From Cunninghamella blakesleeana (taxonomy: Eukaryota > Mucoromycota > Mucoromycetes > Mucorales > Cunninghamellaceae), in NCBI GenBank assembly GCA_017871115.1, contig JAFCIZ010000003.1:497001-561000 (forward strand): a stretch of DNA of 64,000 nucleotides, given 5' to 3'. This document shows, one piece after another, positions 1 through 12,147 of the stretch. The first letter of the stretch is position 1. Each line of letters starts with the position of its first letter. The notes below the pieces were generated by a model, which made no database searches, was not told the DNA's origin, and saw nothing but the letters and a program-made list of their open reading frames with translations. The translations under genes were made by a program, and so were the position numbers.

Positions 1-234
1 ATGTATTTTAATGGATGGATCAATAATTTTTTTAGCTTGGAATAAAAAAAAAAAGTTCAAGGGACAAAAGAAACGAATAAAACAAATATGACAAAAAAAA
101 GGACATTTTAAATAGTTTATACGGAGGAATATATATATATATAGGATAGAAAAAAACCAACTAATAGTTTTTTTTATATGCAACTTTTATATTAATTTTA
201 TTTTTAAAATATTTATATATGAATTTAGATAACC
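1..234 (+). promoter_or_regulatory. Upstream region and 5' UTR of the eL32 gene
   Basis: AT-rich leader with no reading frame. A TTTAG acceptor-like site at about 224-228, six bases before the start codon, suggests a 5' UTR intron ending there, but I cannot place its donor. No specific promoter element was identified. Confidence 0.35.
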
Positions 235-860
235 ATGGTAACTCCTGCCGTTAAGCACACCATTGTGAAGAAGCGCACTGCTACCTTCAAGCGTCACCAA
301 TCTAACCGCTTCATGCGTGTCGGTGTATGTATCTATTTTTTTTTTCAAATAAATAATAATAAGAGGAAGAAAGAATATAAGATTCCATATATTAAAAATA
401 AAACAATCAACAACGATAGCAATAGCAGCAACAATATCATTATTATTTTTATTATTATTTTTGGAAGGAAAATATGGATAATAAAATAAAATTAAAGGAT
501 AAATTAATGAAAAACTGACAATAAACGTATTATTATTTTTTGATATATAAATAGGAATCCTGGAGAAAACCAAAGGGTATTGACAGTCGTGTCCGTCGTC
601 GATTCAAGGGTCAAGCCCCTATGCCCAAGATTGGTTATGGATCAGCCAAGAAGACCCGTCATATGTTACCCAACGGTTTCCGTAAATTCAGCGTTTCCAA
701 TGTTAAGGAACTTGAATTATTATTAATGCATAACCGTTCTTATGCTGCTGAAATTGCTCATAACGTTTCTTCCAAGAAGCGCATTGAAATCGTTGAACGT
801 GCTGCTCAACTTAATGTCAAGGTTATCAATGCTGGTGGTCGTCTTAGATCTCAAGAATAA
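235..860 (+). CDS. RPL32: 60S ribosomal protein eL32
   Basis: Structural protein of the large cytosolic ribosomal subunit. Two exons, 235-324 and 555-860, are joined by a phase-0 intron with GTATGT donor and ATAG acceptor; the product is 131 residues, the usual length. The N-terminus ([15 protein letters not shown]) is followed after the splice by [18 protein letters not shown], the family's most conserved block, then [19 protein letters not shown]. The start is the first in-frame ATG in an ACCATGG context. Codon use is clearly more GC-rich than the surroundings, as expected for a highly expressed gene. Identity is secure. Confidence 0.97.
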
Positions 861-1371
861 ATAAAATAATAATGTATATTTGATTTTTTATTTTACTTCA
901 TTAATTATTCTTGCTTCTTTTTTTTTTTTTTAGTAGAAAAAAAATAAAAATATAACAAAAAACGATAATGATCCATTCGCCTATTATTCCAATACAATTT
1001 TTATTTTATAGATATATAAATATATATATTATTATTATTATTATGTATATTATGTATATTATTATATGGGACAGAAAATAGATTTTAAAAAAGGATATTA
1101 TATACTAAAGTGATTAATTTTAATTGTTGTTAAATATATATATAAAACAAAAAAAATAATAATAAAATATATATACATGAAAAGGGGAATAGGAGATGGG
1201 GAGAGAAAGGAAAAGAGGAGAGAAAAGAAAAGATTTGGAATCATTGGATTATATTTTTAAATATACACACATGTCACTGTTGTTTGTTAAAAAAAAAAAA
1301 ATAGAGGAGAGGGAAAGAAAAAAAAGGAACATATATTAAAGTATAAAATATACACTATCTCCATTTCCCAC
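861..1371. other. Intergenic region between convergent genes
   Basis: AT-rich sequence with poly-T, (ATT)n and purine-rich runs (about 1190-1240). It presumably holds the 3' UTRs of eL32 and of the convergent FHA-RING gene. No reading frame or RNA gene was seen. Confidence 0.5.
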
Positions 1372-2558
1372 TTATTGATTATCCACCTCCACCTCCAGAT
1401 TACTGATTCTTCGGCACAAAGGACATTCAAAATTGTCTAATTGATCTAATAATGGTTTACAGCATTTAAAATGAAATAAATGTTGACAAGGTGTAACAAA
1501 AATGGCTTGATTGGGTGCCAATTTATATAAACATATACAACATTCATCCATTCTAATAATTCATTAATATATATAATAAAAAATAAAATAAAATTAAATT
1601 AATCGTAAAACAATAATAATAATAACCTTGTGGAGATAGCGATTAGGAGAAAAGAGTATATTCCACGTTTTTTTATTTTTTTTTATTCTTTTATTTTTTA
1701 ATATATATTAATGTGATTTAAACTTACTGATAACAATTAATCTGTGGAGAATAAGATATATGAATTCGCATACTAATACTTCGATATTTATCTATATAAA
1801 TGTATATATGATTTAAAAATAAGCATATATGCATATTAATACTGTGCATTTTATTTCACTTTATTTTATTTTTTTTTTTAAAAAAAAAGAAACTAAAAAT
1901 ATCAGATACGTCTATTAATATATATATAAAAGTTTTTATTTACCAGTAATCCCCCCATGATAATTTGTCCCAAATCTTAATAGATCACCATTTTTTAGTA
2001 GTACAGGTTGTGAAAGTGTATGTGATGGACTTAATCGCTTTGAATTGACAAAGGTACCAGTTGATGATTTTGTATCCCGAATAAATACCTAATTATTATA
2101 AATCGTAATGATATTAAAAGGATATTGATTGTTATTATTTCATCATCATTCATCATACATTATCATTAATATATTTTTTAAAATAAATCCAACACTAAAA
2201 CACTTTATGTTAACGTCATATTTATAAATAAAGGATATATATATATATGTATTTATATATAGTGTTTCATGTGATCATAATATTATTTTCATTTTACCTG
2301 TCCATTTTCATTCACCCATATTTCAGCATGTAACCTACTAATGACTTTACTTTTAAAAATAATACTATTTGCTGTCAGCTTTTTATCCGAATGTCTTCCT
2401 AAAATGATAGTAGAATCAGGTTGTAATTCTCTATTCAAAGATCCTATAATCATGGATTTTAATGGGTGATCGGAACCGCTATTACTGTTTCCCTCAATAG
2501 TGAAATGAAGTCTTGGATATTTATTATCAGTCTTTTTTTGTGAAAGAATGCTTGTCAT
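1372..2558 (-). CDS. dma1: FHA-RING E3 ubiquitin ligase, Dma1/Chfr-like
   Basis: Predicted ubiquitin ligase combining a phosphothreonine-reading FHA domain with a RING. Four exons (2298-2558, 1944-2088, 1728-1791, 1372-1552) join in frame to 216 residues. FHA spans about residues 34-130: GRHS near 54-57, SRLHAEI at 74-80, and KSSTGTFVNS after the first splice. A basic link (KYRSISMRI) matches the Dma family. The RING-H2 spans about 161-203 with C-x2-C-x14-C-x-H-x2-H-x2-C-x12-C-x2-C. Yeast Dma proteins act in spindle-position checkpoint and septation control; that role here is inferred. The 216 residues are short, lacking a long N-terminal tail. A probable 5' UTR intron lies at 2560-2628 (GTAAAA donor, TATATAG acceptor one base before the ATG). 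Confidence 0.82.
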
Positions 2559-2955
2559 ACTATATAATATAAAATCTTGCTAATGTATATGCAAACAATT
2601 TTATATACAAATAATATCGCTTTTTTACCGTTATTAAAAAATTATGATAGGTATAAAAAAAAAAAAAAATGAAAGGTGGAAAAGAAAAGGGTTAGAGAAA
2701 GGAATGAAGGTGGGAAGAAAAAGCTAGTTTTGTACATATTCTTAAAATTCCGATTTCTTTTTTACATGAATTTTTATTCAATGTGATCACTCTTTTTTTT
2801 TTGTCCATCTAAAATGTTTAGTATAATGTATGATTTCAGATATTATGTAAATACAATAAAAACTGTAAATAAAAATTAAAATAATGGACATATAGGTATT
2901 TATAATCAATGTTAAAAGATTATTTCTATTTTATTTTTTTTAATCATATATATTT
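2559..2955. other. 5' leader of the FHA-RING gene
   Basis: Holds the likely 5' UTR intron at 2560-2628 and AT-rich promoter sequence. No reading frame of note. Confidence 0.35.
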
Positions 2956-3610
2956 CTAACCATTAATAACGGCTGTATTATCAGATGTCTCTCCAGCGTG
3001 ACGCCTTATTGTATGACTTATAATTGGAGCATTACCTTTATCTAAAAATATAATAATTATATATATATAATATAGCGTTTTATCGATTTAACCGTGGCTA
3101 TATTTTCCACAATTGTAATTGTTTCACTTTTTTTGACGACGTAATACAGAATTTATTTGCTGCTGGTTACTGCTTTTGTGCATAAATCCATGAAGGTGCT
3201 TTTTATGTGTATAAGAACTATATACAATCATATCAAAACAAGAAAAAGAGAAGAGTATGATGAATGAAACGTTTCATATCTTTCCTTTCAATATATTCGT
3301 TTTTTCTCTTTTATTTTTTCTTTTTCTTTCCTTCTATTTTATTAATTTTTATATTTATATTATCTCTTAAAAAAATTATATTATTATAGGAATATCAAAT
3401 GCAAGTAATGATTGAACCACCAAAATACCCATAGAAATATAATTTGTTTTTAAAGCTGTAAAATGAAACAGATACACCCTGACAGCCTTGCTTTTCCAGT
3501 AAAAGGAGTACTTTATAATTCTTTTATACGTACTCTTTACCCATGAAGAGCATTCTGATACTTTTTGGTTAGAATCCAATGTATTTAATCGGTTTCATTA
3601 AAAGTTTCTG
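2956..3610 (-). pseudogene. Decayed partial copy of the lunapark gene
   Basis: Three segments in lunapark order resemble the intact gene at 4152-6023. (1) 3376-3600 encodes VRVYLFHFTALKTNYISMG followed by VVQSLLAFDIPI, matching the second membrane segment of lunapark (TLNTNDIPMDVMVVQFLPVF). (2) 3150-3235 reads KAPSWIYAQKQ then a stop, matching KALTWFYARKQ. (3) 2956-3045 reads APIISHTIRRHAGE and ends in TAG, weakly matching the SPSISNDRIRR tail. The copy has in-frame stops and a frame change after the KQ motif. It lacks the short first exon and the zinc-ribbon cysteines. Homology of segments 1 and 2 is clear by eye; segment 3 is tentative. It looks like an old tandem duplication. Confidence 0.7.
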
Positions 3611-4151
3611 TTGCAAATCTAATATCTCCACCAATTCAATATTGACCAACAAAAAAAACCCATAAATCCATTATTAAATCAAGATTCAATCATCCTATTA
3701 TCAAGTATTTTTTTAAAGGTAAATATATTTTTTTGTTTGTATACATTTTTATCGTTTAGACATATTAATTAATAAAGGTAGAAGAAAGTCGCGTAAATAA
3801 TTAAAATTTCGCACCTTTTTTTCACTAGTAAAAATTAAAGGTTATTAATACAATAAAAATATTAATTTTAATAAAACATAATAACCGTTATACCAGTTTA
3901 TACATAAATGAGATAAATAAATAAAAAAAAACATTATCTATTTCAAAAATTAATTATTACATATACACATAATGAAGAAGGTCTAAAAATAAGATAAAAA
4001 AAGAAAGAAAGAAAGAAAGAAAAAACGTGAAGAAAAAAATTTTTTTATTCAGCTAAATAATATAAAGATATATAATGCCAGATAATTAAGTAAATACAAT
4101 AATAATAAATAATAAAAAATGCATAAATGTTATATATATATATATATATAT
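3611..4151. other. Intergenic region downstream of lunapark
   Basis: AT-rich, with an (AAAG)n run near 4000-4025 and an (AT)n run at about 4131-4150. No gene seen. Confidence 0.4.
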
Positions 4152-6023
4152 TTAATTTTCAATAGTCACATCATCGTCATCTTCTACGACAGGTTCTTTA
4201 ACACGACGTCTTCTTACACGATCTGCTATCGTATCTTCCTTGTCAACCTTTTCATCGTGACCATCAACATCATCATCACTATTATTATTAATAATATTAA
4301 GTTGGCTATCTTCTTGATGATGGTTGATTTCATTGGTATCTCTTCTAATTCTATCATTGGAAATGCTAGGTGATAATGAAGGTGAAGGTGTACGGGGTGG
4401 AAGAACTGGTCCATCAGGGTGTAATTGGCGAGATTTTCTAGAAGGATTGAATTTTTTGCAAACAGGACAAGTGTATTCTAAAAATACAATACAATAATAT
4501 ATATATATACAATTTAAAATCCCGTTCAAATAAACTCATTTTCTATATCCTTTCTTTTTTCTTTTTCTTTAATATTCTTTTCCTATTTTATTTTATGTAT
4601 AAATACAACTTACGAATGGTATCTACTTCGGTTGGTAAAATCAACCCATTATGAGCATAACAATGATGACATATTAAAGCGTATTTTGTTTCAGGTCCAT
4701 CTTCACCAATCAATGCATCAATAATTTTGTCATACCACTGAGGTGATGCACGAGTCATTGGTGTTTGTGATACCATTTGATGTTGAATATTCATCATCCC
4801 ATTTGGTGGTAGTACGGATGATGGTGATGGTTGCTGTTGTGGTAAAGGTGGTTGAAGTGGCATACCTCGGTTTCCTAATTGAGGATGAGATGGAGGTGGT
4901 TGTTGGGTGTTAGGAGGAGGAATTATTCGGGTACCAGGAGCTGGCATTGATACTAATTATATACAAATAAAAAACATTTATTTTAATATTAGTTTTTTTT
5001 TTTTTTTTTTTTTTTGCGTATCACTTTTTTCTTTTTTTCTTTATTTACTTATCTCTCTCTCTTTTATTTTTTTTTCCTTTTTCCTTTTTCTTTTTTCCTT
5101 TTTTCATTTCGACATATTTTTTTTTATATATGATGCAAATATATATATATACCTGGTTTTCTTTGATTAAATTGTGCTTGCTGTTGCTGTTGTTGTTGTA
5201 ATTGCTTCTTTTTTGCTAATGCTTCTTGATCATACCTTTCTAATAAGGATTGTGTTGTATAATATGATGTTTTCTTTTTCAATTCTTCTACTTTTTGCTT
5301 TTGTTGACTGCGTAATTCTGTTAAGTTGTTTTCTTCGGATGTTTGTTTTCGTGCATAAAACCATGTAAGTGCTTTTCGCATGTAGTAAATACTTTATATA
5401 GTATAAATATACATAATCATTTCCAAACGAGAGAAAAAAAAAAAAAGTACGATGAATAAAATAGTCCATACTCTTCTTTCCTCCCATCTCTCTCTCTCTT
5501 TCCCCTTGTTTGTTTTTTCTTCTTTCTTCTTCTATGATTTTCTATTCTCTCTACCTTCCTTTTTCACCCCCTTCAACTCAATTCTTTATTTTATATTTAT
5601 ATTTATTTTTCATAAAACTTACGCTATAGGGATAACAAATACTGGTAAAAATTGAACCACCATCACATCCATGGGAATATCATTTGTGTTTAAAGTTAAA
5701 AAGCAATAAGCAAGATAGACAGACCATAATAAAGTACTGTATATAAGCCAGAGAGCGCCAGTTCGACGTTGCCGTAATTTTATTTCTGATAAGCGAGCTT
5801 CTACTTTCTGTATTTTTTCATCTAGTTCTGAAAGTACTTTTTCATAATCATTTGGATCGGTCTATTATTATTATTATTATTATTTAAAAGAAAAGTGAAT
5901 AAATTTATATACAGAAAAAAAGTAAATAAAGATGATATTCATTTTAAATTTTTATATATACCGAAATATAAGAAAATAAAAATTTAAACTTACTGCTTTT
6001 TCCTTGGAAAATAAACTACCCAT
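4152..6023 (-). CDS. LNP1: Lunapark, ER three-way-junction protein
   Basis: Membrane protein stabilising ER tubule junctions. Five exons (5994-6023, 5623-5861, 5153-5391, 4614-4952, 4152-4477) join in frame to 390 residues. Exon 1 encodes only MGSLFSKEKA, a good N-myristoylation signal (Gly2, Ser6), as known for mammalian lunapark. A coiled coil spans 14-43; membrane segments lie near 45-65 and 72-95; a second charged coiled coil follows (RSQQKQKVEELKKKT), then poly-Gln. The lunapark zinc ribbon is formed by CHHC near 266 and CPVC near 288, split by the last intron (YALICHHCYAHNGL / YTCPVCKKFNPSRKSRQ). The tail is acidic and charged. A GTAAGT donor at 6192 suggests a 5' UTR exon above it. A decayed copy lies just downstream. 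Confidence 0.9.
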
Positions 6024-6600
6024 CTCTTTTATTCTTTTATATTTATTTAATATAATGAAAAAACAAAAGAGAGAAAGAAAGAAATCTGCTATTTATTTAT
6101 TTGTTTTGTGATGGGTAACCAAGAAAAAGAAAAAGAAAAATGTGAATTTTTTAAATAAATGGGTTTTTAAATTTTTTTTAAAAAAAACTTACAGTTCAAA
6201 GTCAGGTTTTGATTTTATTGGATGATCAAAAAACTGGTAAAAGTTAAAAATTATGAAGGATAATAAGCATATGCGCATAAAAACACCGATGCTTATCTTT
6301 AAACTCTTTTCATTGGCAATAAAAAAAAATTCAAGAATAGAATAATAAATAAATATATTTTTTATTGATATAAACTTATAGATAAAAAAGAATTATTTGA
6401 TTATTAGTACGTAGTAAAGTGTAAGTATATAAATTATATCTTGTGATTCTATGTTTTGAACTTAAAGGAGGGAAACTACAAGTCACCTGATTCATAATAA
6501 ATAAATAAATAAATGAAGAAGTATAAAGAAACGTATGATATCATTATTGGATTAGGTATATAATAACAATAAATAAGTAGGAAAACATATGATCATTCTT
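6024..6600. other. Lunapark leader and intergenic region
   Basis: Contains a likely lunapark 5' UTR exon ending at about 6193 (GTAAGT donor on the minus strand). The remainder is AT-rich with no reading frame, presumably including the 3' UTR of the next minus-strand gene. Confidence 0.4.
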
Positions 6601-6975
6601 TTAGTAAATTCTTGAATACGATTTTCCATAGTTTGTTTGTGGATAAGAGTAGGGTGGTTTTGAAAATGCTTTAATATAATGACTTGGTTGCTGCTGTAAA
6701 TGTAAATAGGGTGGAGGAGGAATACCAGTTGGATAATAAGGTGAGAAAAAAGGTTGTTGTGGGTAAGGATACATCATTGGTCTATCAAATATTCTCCATT
6801 TATTCTAAATAATTTAGAAGACGATAGCTATAATGGATCAGTATTTTTTTTAAAAAAGAAGTATTCATTTTTAATTTATTATATTCATTACCATAATATC
6901 ATAAGAAATATGAAAATGATTATTTTCATATTGATAAACGTATGGATTAACATATTGCCTTTTTCTACCAAACAT
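6601..6975 (-). CDS. Small Pro/Tyr-rich protein of unknown function
   Basis: I do not recognise this protein. Two exons (6892-6975 and 6601-6804) join at a phase-0 intron (GTAATG donor, ATTTAG acceptor) into 95 residues. The N-terminus is basic and aromatic (MFGRKRQYVNPYVYQY). After the splice comes KWRIFDRPMMYPYPQQ, then a Pro/Tyr/Gln/Ser tail with PTGIPPPPYLH and ending SYSRIY. No signal peptide, membrane segment or zinc site is seen. The intron keeps an open, compositionally coherent frame across it, which supports a real gene. The start is the first ATG, but an AG lies just before it, so an upstream exon is possible. It is divergent from the WD40 gene, with 322 bp between the two ATGs. 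Confidence 0.5.
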
Positions 6976-7297
6976 ACCTATTTTTTTAAAAAAAAGAAAG
7001 TTAAGAAAAAAAAAGAAAAAGAAAAAGAAAAAGAAAAAAGAAAGAAATTATATTTATATAGGGATAAAAATAAATAAGTAAATAAGGTTGGTATGCCATG
7101 TGTATATAATTTATCCATATTTAAATCAGAAAAAAAATATCGAGCCCAACGAATATGGCAAGAAAATAAAAATGCGTGTTGAGTTTGAAGTTTTGAGTTT
7201 TATAAAAAAAGCTTTAACTCATTACTTTCTTCTTTTTCTCTCTTACCTTTTTTTCTACTTTTTTTCAAAAAAAAAAAAAAAAAAAACTTATAAACTC
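6976..7297. promoter_or_regulatory. Divergent promoter region
   Basis: The 322 bp between two oppositely directed start codons. Purine tracts (AAAAAGAAAG-type, about 7005-7050) and a long poly-A (7268-7286) dominate. Both genes probably share this control region. No specific factor site is claimed. Confidence 0.45.
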
Positions 7298-7482
7298 ATG
7301 TCAAATAAAATACAAGAATGTTTATGGAAAAGGAAAACCGAGCCTAATTATTACTCCCCTTATAAAAAAAGAGAAGCAATACAACGTGATTTTGGTAAAG
7401 AAAGTCTATCAATTCAAGAGTAAAAAAAATAAACTTTGAAAAGATATTATTTTTTTTACTCACTTTCTTTTATTCTCCCTTC

Positions 7483-7522
<40 letters not shown>

Positions 7523-8229
7523 TTTTATTTTATTTTTTGTAAAATAAAATAAAATAAAAATAGTTCGTTCGATTTATGGCGAACTTTTTTTTGTAGAAGC
7601 TTTGGATTTATATAAAGAATTAGAAGGTCACCACGGCTGTGTTAATTCGCTGTTGTAAGCTATTGTTTGCTTTACTATACAAAACGCTTTGATGAGATTA
7701 TTATTTTTTTTGAACTCATATTTTCCTTTTATTCCTTTCTTTCTTTATATATATATTCTTTCTATAGTTGGTCTACAAAAGGGGATAAGCTATTATCAGG
7801 CTCTGATGATCAAACAGTTCGAATTTGGTATCCTTTTGAAAACTATTCTTTAAACAATCACGTCATTCAAACAGGTATACCGATCAATTAAACATATGGA
7901 AATTTAATAACACACACACACACACATATATATATATGTATATATATTATTTATAAAATAAGCATATTAACGTGTTCTGAATTTTAATAACTTTTTTATT
8001 TTTATTTTTCTAGGTCATAGAGGGAATATTTTTTCAGCAAAGTTTATGCCACATACGTCGGATAGTATTATTGTCACGGCAGCCGCAGATTCAGAAATTC
8101 GTATTTTTGATCTTAATGCAACTTCGCCTTTAAGCCATGTATATACCTGTCATAGTGATCCAGTCAAACGTATTGGTATTAATAATACAAGCCCATATGA
8201 ATTTTTAACTTGTTCCGAAGATGGTATGT

Positions 8230-8263
<34 letters not shown>

Positions 8264-8364
8264 GTGAGAGAGAGAAAGATAAAGAAAAAACTCTATGCAA
8301 AAATAACAGCCATGATAATAGTATGACTCATTCAACTCTTAATATATTTATATATTAACGGATT

Positions 8365-8410
<46 letters not shown>

Positions 8411-11363
8411 TACTGTAAGACATTTTGATACACGATTTCCACATATATGTACACCCCATATAGTTCGATCCTTTGCTACGGCTAATCAACAATGGTCACG
8501 TCATTATACAACTCAACATCGAAGTATATCACCACGACCTTTACAATATAAATGTTCTAAACCTTTATTAGATTATAGCCAGTACGGACTTGATATTAAT
8601 AGTATGAGTGTCAATAAACTTCGACCTCATTATTTTGCTATTGCCGGCATGGATGATTATATGTATTTACATGATATGCGGATGATTGGTACTTCCAACG
8701 CAGATGCTCAAGCTGGTAAAAATATAGATATGGTAACAGGAAGATCAAAATGTGTACGACGTTTTAGACCTACACGATCAGATAATCATAGAATCAAACG
8801 ATCCAATAAATATGTAACAGCATGTAAATTCAGCGATGCCAACGGTGATGAGCTCTTAGGGAATTGGGCAGGTGAAGGTGTTTATTTATTTAATATATTT
8901 GACTCACCAAGTGAACCACGGTATATGGAAACAACATTTCAAGAACCAGCATCATCCAAATCACATTTACAATATTTTGAATCTATGCATACACCGCTTA
9001 TTGATTTACATTCACCAGATCTTGAAGATACAACTTTACCTTCCATCACGTCCGCTTTCGCATCATTAACAAGGACATCATCATTGACATCAGCAGATTC
9101 AAAAAAATCATTTTATAAATTATCAAAACATTATCGGACTATGATTATTAATGAAGTGGAATGTGGACTGTATCCATTAGCTCTAAGTCATATTAATGAT
9201 TACTATATTGAATTGAAATATCATTATCAGTTACATTTGGCTTCTAATCAATCTCGACAAAAGGAAGTTATTCAATTAAATCATGCATGGTTACATTGTA
9301 TGCGTGCCATTATTTTTGCCAATCAAGCAACAGAAAGGATTATGTCAACTGAAAAAACTATTGAAGAAGAAGATGAAAAAAATTTTATTCCTTATATTGA
9401 CCGACTTCTCTTACTAAAAAATTCAGATGAATTTGCCGCAGTAAAAACTCAAATGATGAAAGCAAAAAAAGTAGCTCCTCATAATTGGCGTGGTTTGTGG
9501 TGTATTGCTACTGCTTTTTGGTTAATTAGTAGTGTTTACGAAAATATGATTCCATCACAACATCGCCAGGATACATTTATGGATGACGATGATAATAATA
9601 ATGTTAATAATATGAAACAGCAATCTAATTTTTCAAAAAGCCATTCTGGACCTAAATCAGTACCAGATAACCAACAACATCAACTACGAAATAAACGAAG
9701 AAATTTAAAATTCAATATCTTGACAGACTACCTTTATAAAGTACATCAATTTAGCAAACAAGCCATGCTTTTATTACAAAATGAAAAGATAAAAATGGCA
9801 AGCAATGAGATGAATACCAGTGCTATGTATCCGCATTTACAGGCCATCCTTGGATTTCAAGAAAATTTAAAGGAATTATCAACTAATAGCAAAATAGCAC
9901 TTCTTGATATGGTAAATCTTGGTGACGATGAAGCAAAACATTTATTGAAAAAAATATATGAGGATGAATACGATGATGAAAAAGAAGATACAAATGATGA
10001 TGAGGGTGATAAAGAGAACAATTATGAAGCAATGTCAGATATCAACTATACCTTGTCAGATAGATTAGATGATGATAGTGATTATAATAATAATAATGAT
10101 AACAATGTTAATGATGATAGTGGTGGCAATGATAATGGCGGTGATAACAAGGATAATAATAATAATAATAATAATAACAATAATAACGATGATGATGGTG
10201 AAGATGATGATGAAGATAATGATGGTGATGAGCAAGAAAAAGTAGATTGGATTAGATCTTTATACCCACCTTCAGTAACTTGGCCGTCAGAATATGGTAA
10301 TAAAAAGAAGAAAATAAATCATGATAAGGAAGATATGGATGAAGATAGTAGCAGTACCAGTAGCAGTACCAGTAGCAGTAGTATTAGTAGCTCGGATTCA
10401 CATTTACAATATACCATCAACGTTCAAGAAATAGATATTAGCGATGATGATGATGATATTGATAATATTGTCCTCCTTCATAATCTGGAAGCTCACCATA
10501 ATAATCGTAACCAAAATAACCATAGTAGCCACAGTGACCATAGTGAAGATGAAGATGATGATGACGAAGATGAAGATCATTTACCGCATGTTAGTATTGG
10601 AAGAAGATTAAGTTATATCACAAGTGGTCAAGCGGAAGAAGACGATGAAGATGATAATTTTTTCAGAACAGATGAAGATGGCTCGGATGCATTGGACGAT
10701 CTACATGGTTTAAATGATATAGAACAACAACAAGATGTACTTCGTAAGGATTTGGAATACGAAGCGGACGTAGTTGGGCATCAAAAGAAATATACAGGTC
10801 ATAGTAATTTTAAAACTATTAAAGATGTAAATTTTTATGGTGGCAATGATGAATACATTGTATCAGGTAGTGATGATGGTTATTGTTTTATTTGGGATAA
10901 ATCATCGACTAGGATTGTTCAAATATTACAAGCAGATCAAGATATTGTTAATATCGTACAGGGGCATCCTAATTTACCTATCATGGCTGTCTCTGGAATT
11001 GATGATACTATTAAAATCTTTCACCCTACTTCTACTACCATTAAACCCTCTTCCTCTTCAAAAATGAATCAATTGGCTGAAGTGATTCAAAATAATCACC
11101 AAGCTTATATAAGACAAAGGACGGAAACATTTTTAACTCGAAGTTTATTGGAAAGTATGACAAGAGCAAGTCGTAGATATTTTATTATTACAGAAGATGA
11201 AGATGATGATGAAGATGATGATAATGGTAATGATGATAATGATGATAATGACGATGACGATGATGATGATGATAGTAGTAGTAACAACAATAGTGATTAT
11301 CCTTCACTTTCTTCATCTATTGACGATAGTACTCATGACCTTAATCATGTAGCTATGGATTAA
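7298..11363 (+). CDS. WD40 protein, WDTC1/DCAF-like, with acidic insert
   Basis: Probable substrate receptor of a CUL4-DDB1 ubiquitin ligase, by similarity to WDTC1/adipose and DCAF proteins. Five exons (7298-7394, 7564-7654, 7768-7874, 8014-8223, 8410-11363) join in frame to 1152 residues. N-terminal WD repeats: LEGHHGCVNSL, SGSDDQTVRIW, GHRGNIFSAKFMPH, AADSEIRIFDL, EDGTVRHFDTRF, then MDDYMYLHDMRM. A helical region near 400-555 occupies the TPR position of WDTC1. About 690-935 is an Asp/Asn/Glu/Ser run of low complexity. WD repeats resume at about 965-1060 (YIVSGSDDGYCFIWD, SGIDDTIKIFHP), as in WDTC1, and the tail is again acidic. DHR/HDR-type DWD motifs are suggestive (RHFDTR, LHDMRM). WDTC1 itself is about 677 residues, so this protein is strongly expanded. 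Intron 4 carries an (AT)n run. Confidence 0.82.
8364..8408 (+). repeat. (TA)n microsatellite inside an intron
   Basis: Nearly perfect TA dinucleotide run forming the 3' end of intron 4 of the WD40 gene, ending directly in the AG acceptor. Length changes here would not alter the coding frame. Confidence 0.9.
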
Positions 11364-11467
11364 AATGATTTAGCACTCTTAAAAATGCATTTCAAAATAT
11401 CATGGCCTTTTTTTTCTAATTAAAAAAAAGTGTATATAATTCCTTTTCTTTCATTTTTTTCCTTTTG

Positions 11468-11501
<34 letters not shown>

Positions 11502-12147
11502 TTTATTTTTTAAAATAATATTAAGAATAACTTGAATAATTATAAATTGTATTTATGTATATACACACGTTTGCTCTAAAAAATTTAATAAATACATTAT
11601 TAAAGAGTAATATCATATATAGTTATAAAATTAATATTGATCATAAAAACTTCCAGTATGAAAACATTATCTCTTAAAAAAATGGTAAAAGGCAGCATGA
11701 AAATATTCAAAAATGGTATTTTATAAAAAAATACGTTAAACTCCGAACACCAGCAATTTGAAGTTCAATTTTTTATTATATGTGTATGTACTACTAGTTA
11801 AATGATGAAAAATGAACAAGAAACCAATGTATAAAATGAAACGTGATATATGATAATCGAAAAAAATGAAAGAAAAAAGAATGGTAAGCAATGATTTTTT
11901 TTCTCTACAATATCTTTTCAGAAATATATTTTAGTTTTACATCAAAAAAATAATAGAGTTGCATAAAAAAATCTCGATCCATTCAAAAAAGCCAACAATT
12001 CAATAGAAAGATATGCAATAAATAAATAATATATAAAAATAGTGAACAATACATGAAAAAAAAACACTCTAGTGCATTTTAATAATAACAATAATAATAA
12101 AAATGATATAATAAAAGAAGTTGATAGTGAAATTATAAATAAAAAAT
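11364..12147. other. Intergenic region between convergent genes
   Basis: AT-rich, with an (AT)n run near 11472-11498. Holds the 3' UTRs of the WD40 and carrier genes. No reading frame or RNA gene seen. Confidence 0.5.

Noticed and set aside
2560..3045. Segment 2956-3045 as an N-terminal exon of the FHA-RING gene
   Set aside because: Joining its donor to the acceptor before the FHA-RING start gives an immediate stop, and the tail fits the lunapark relic better.
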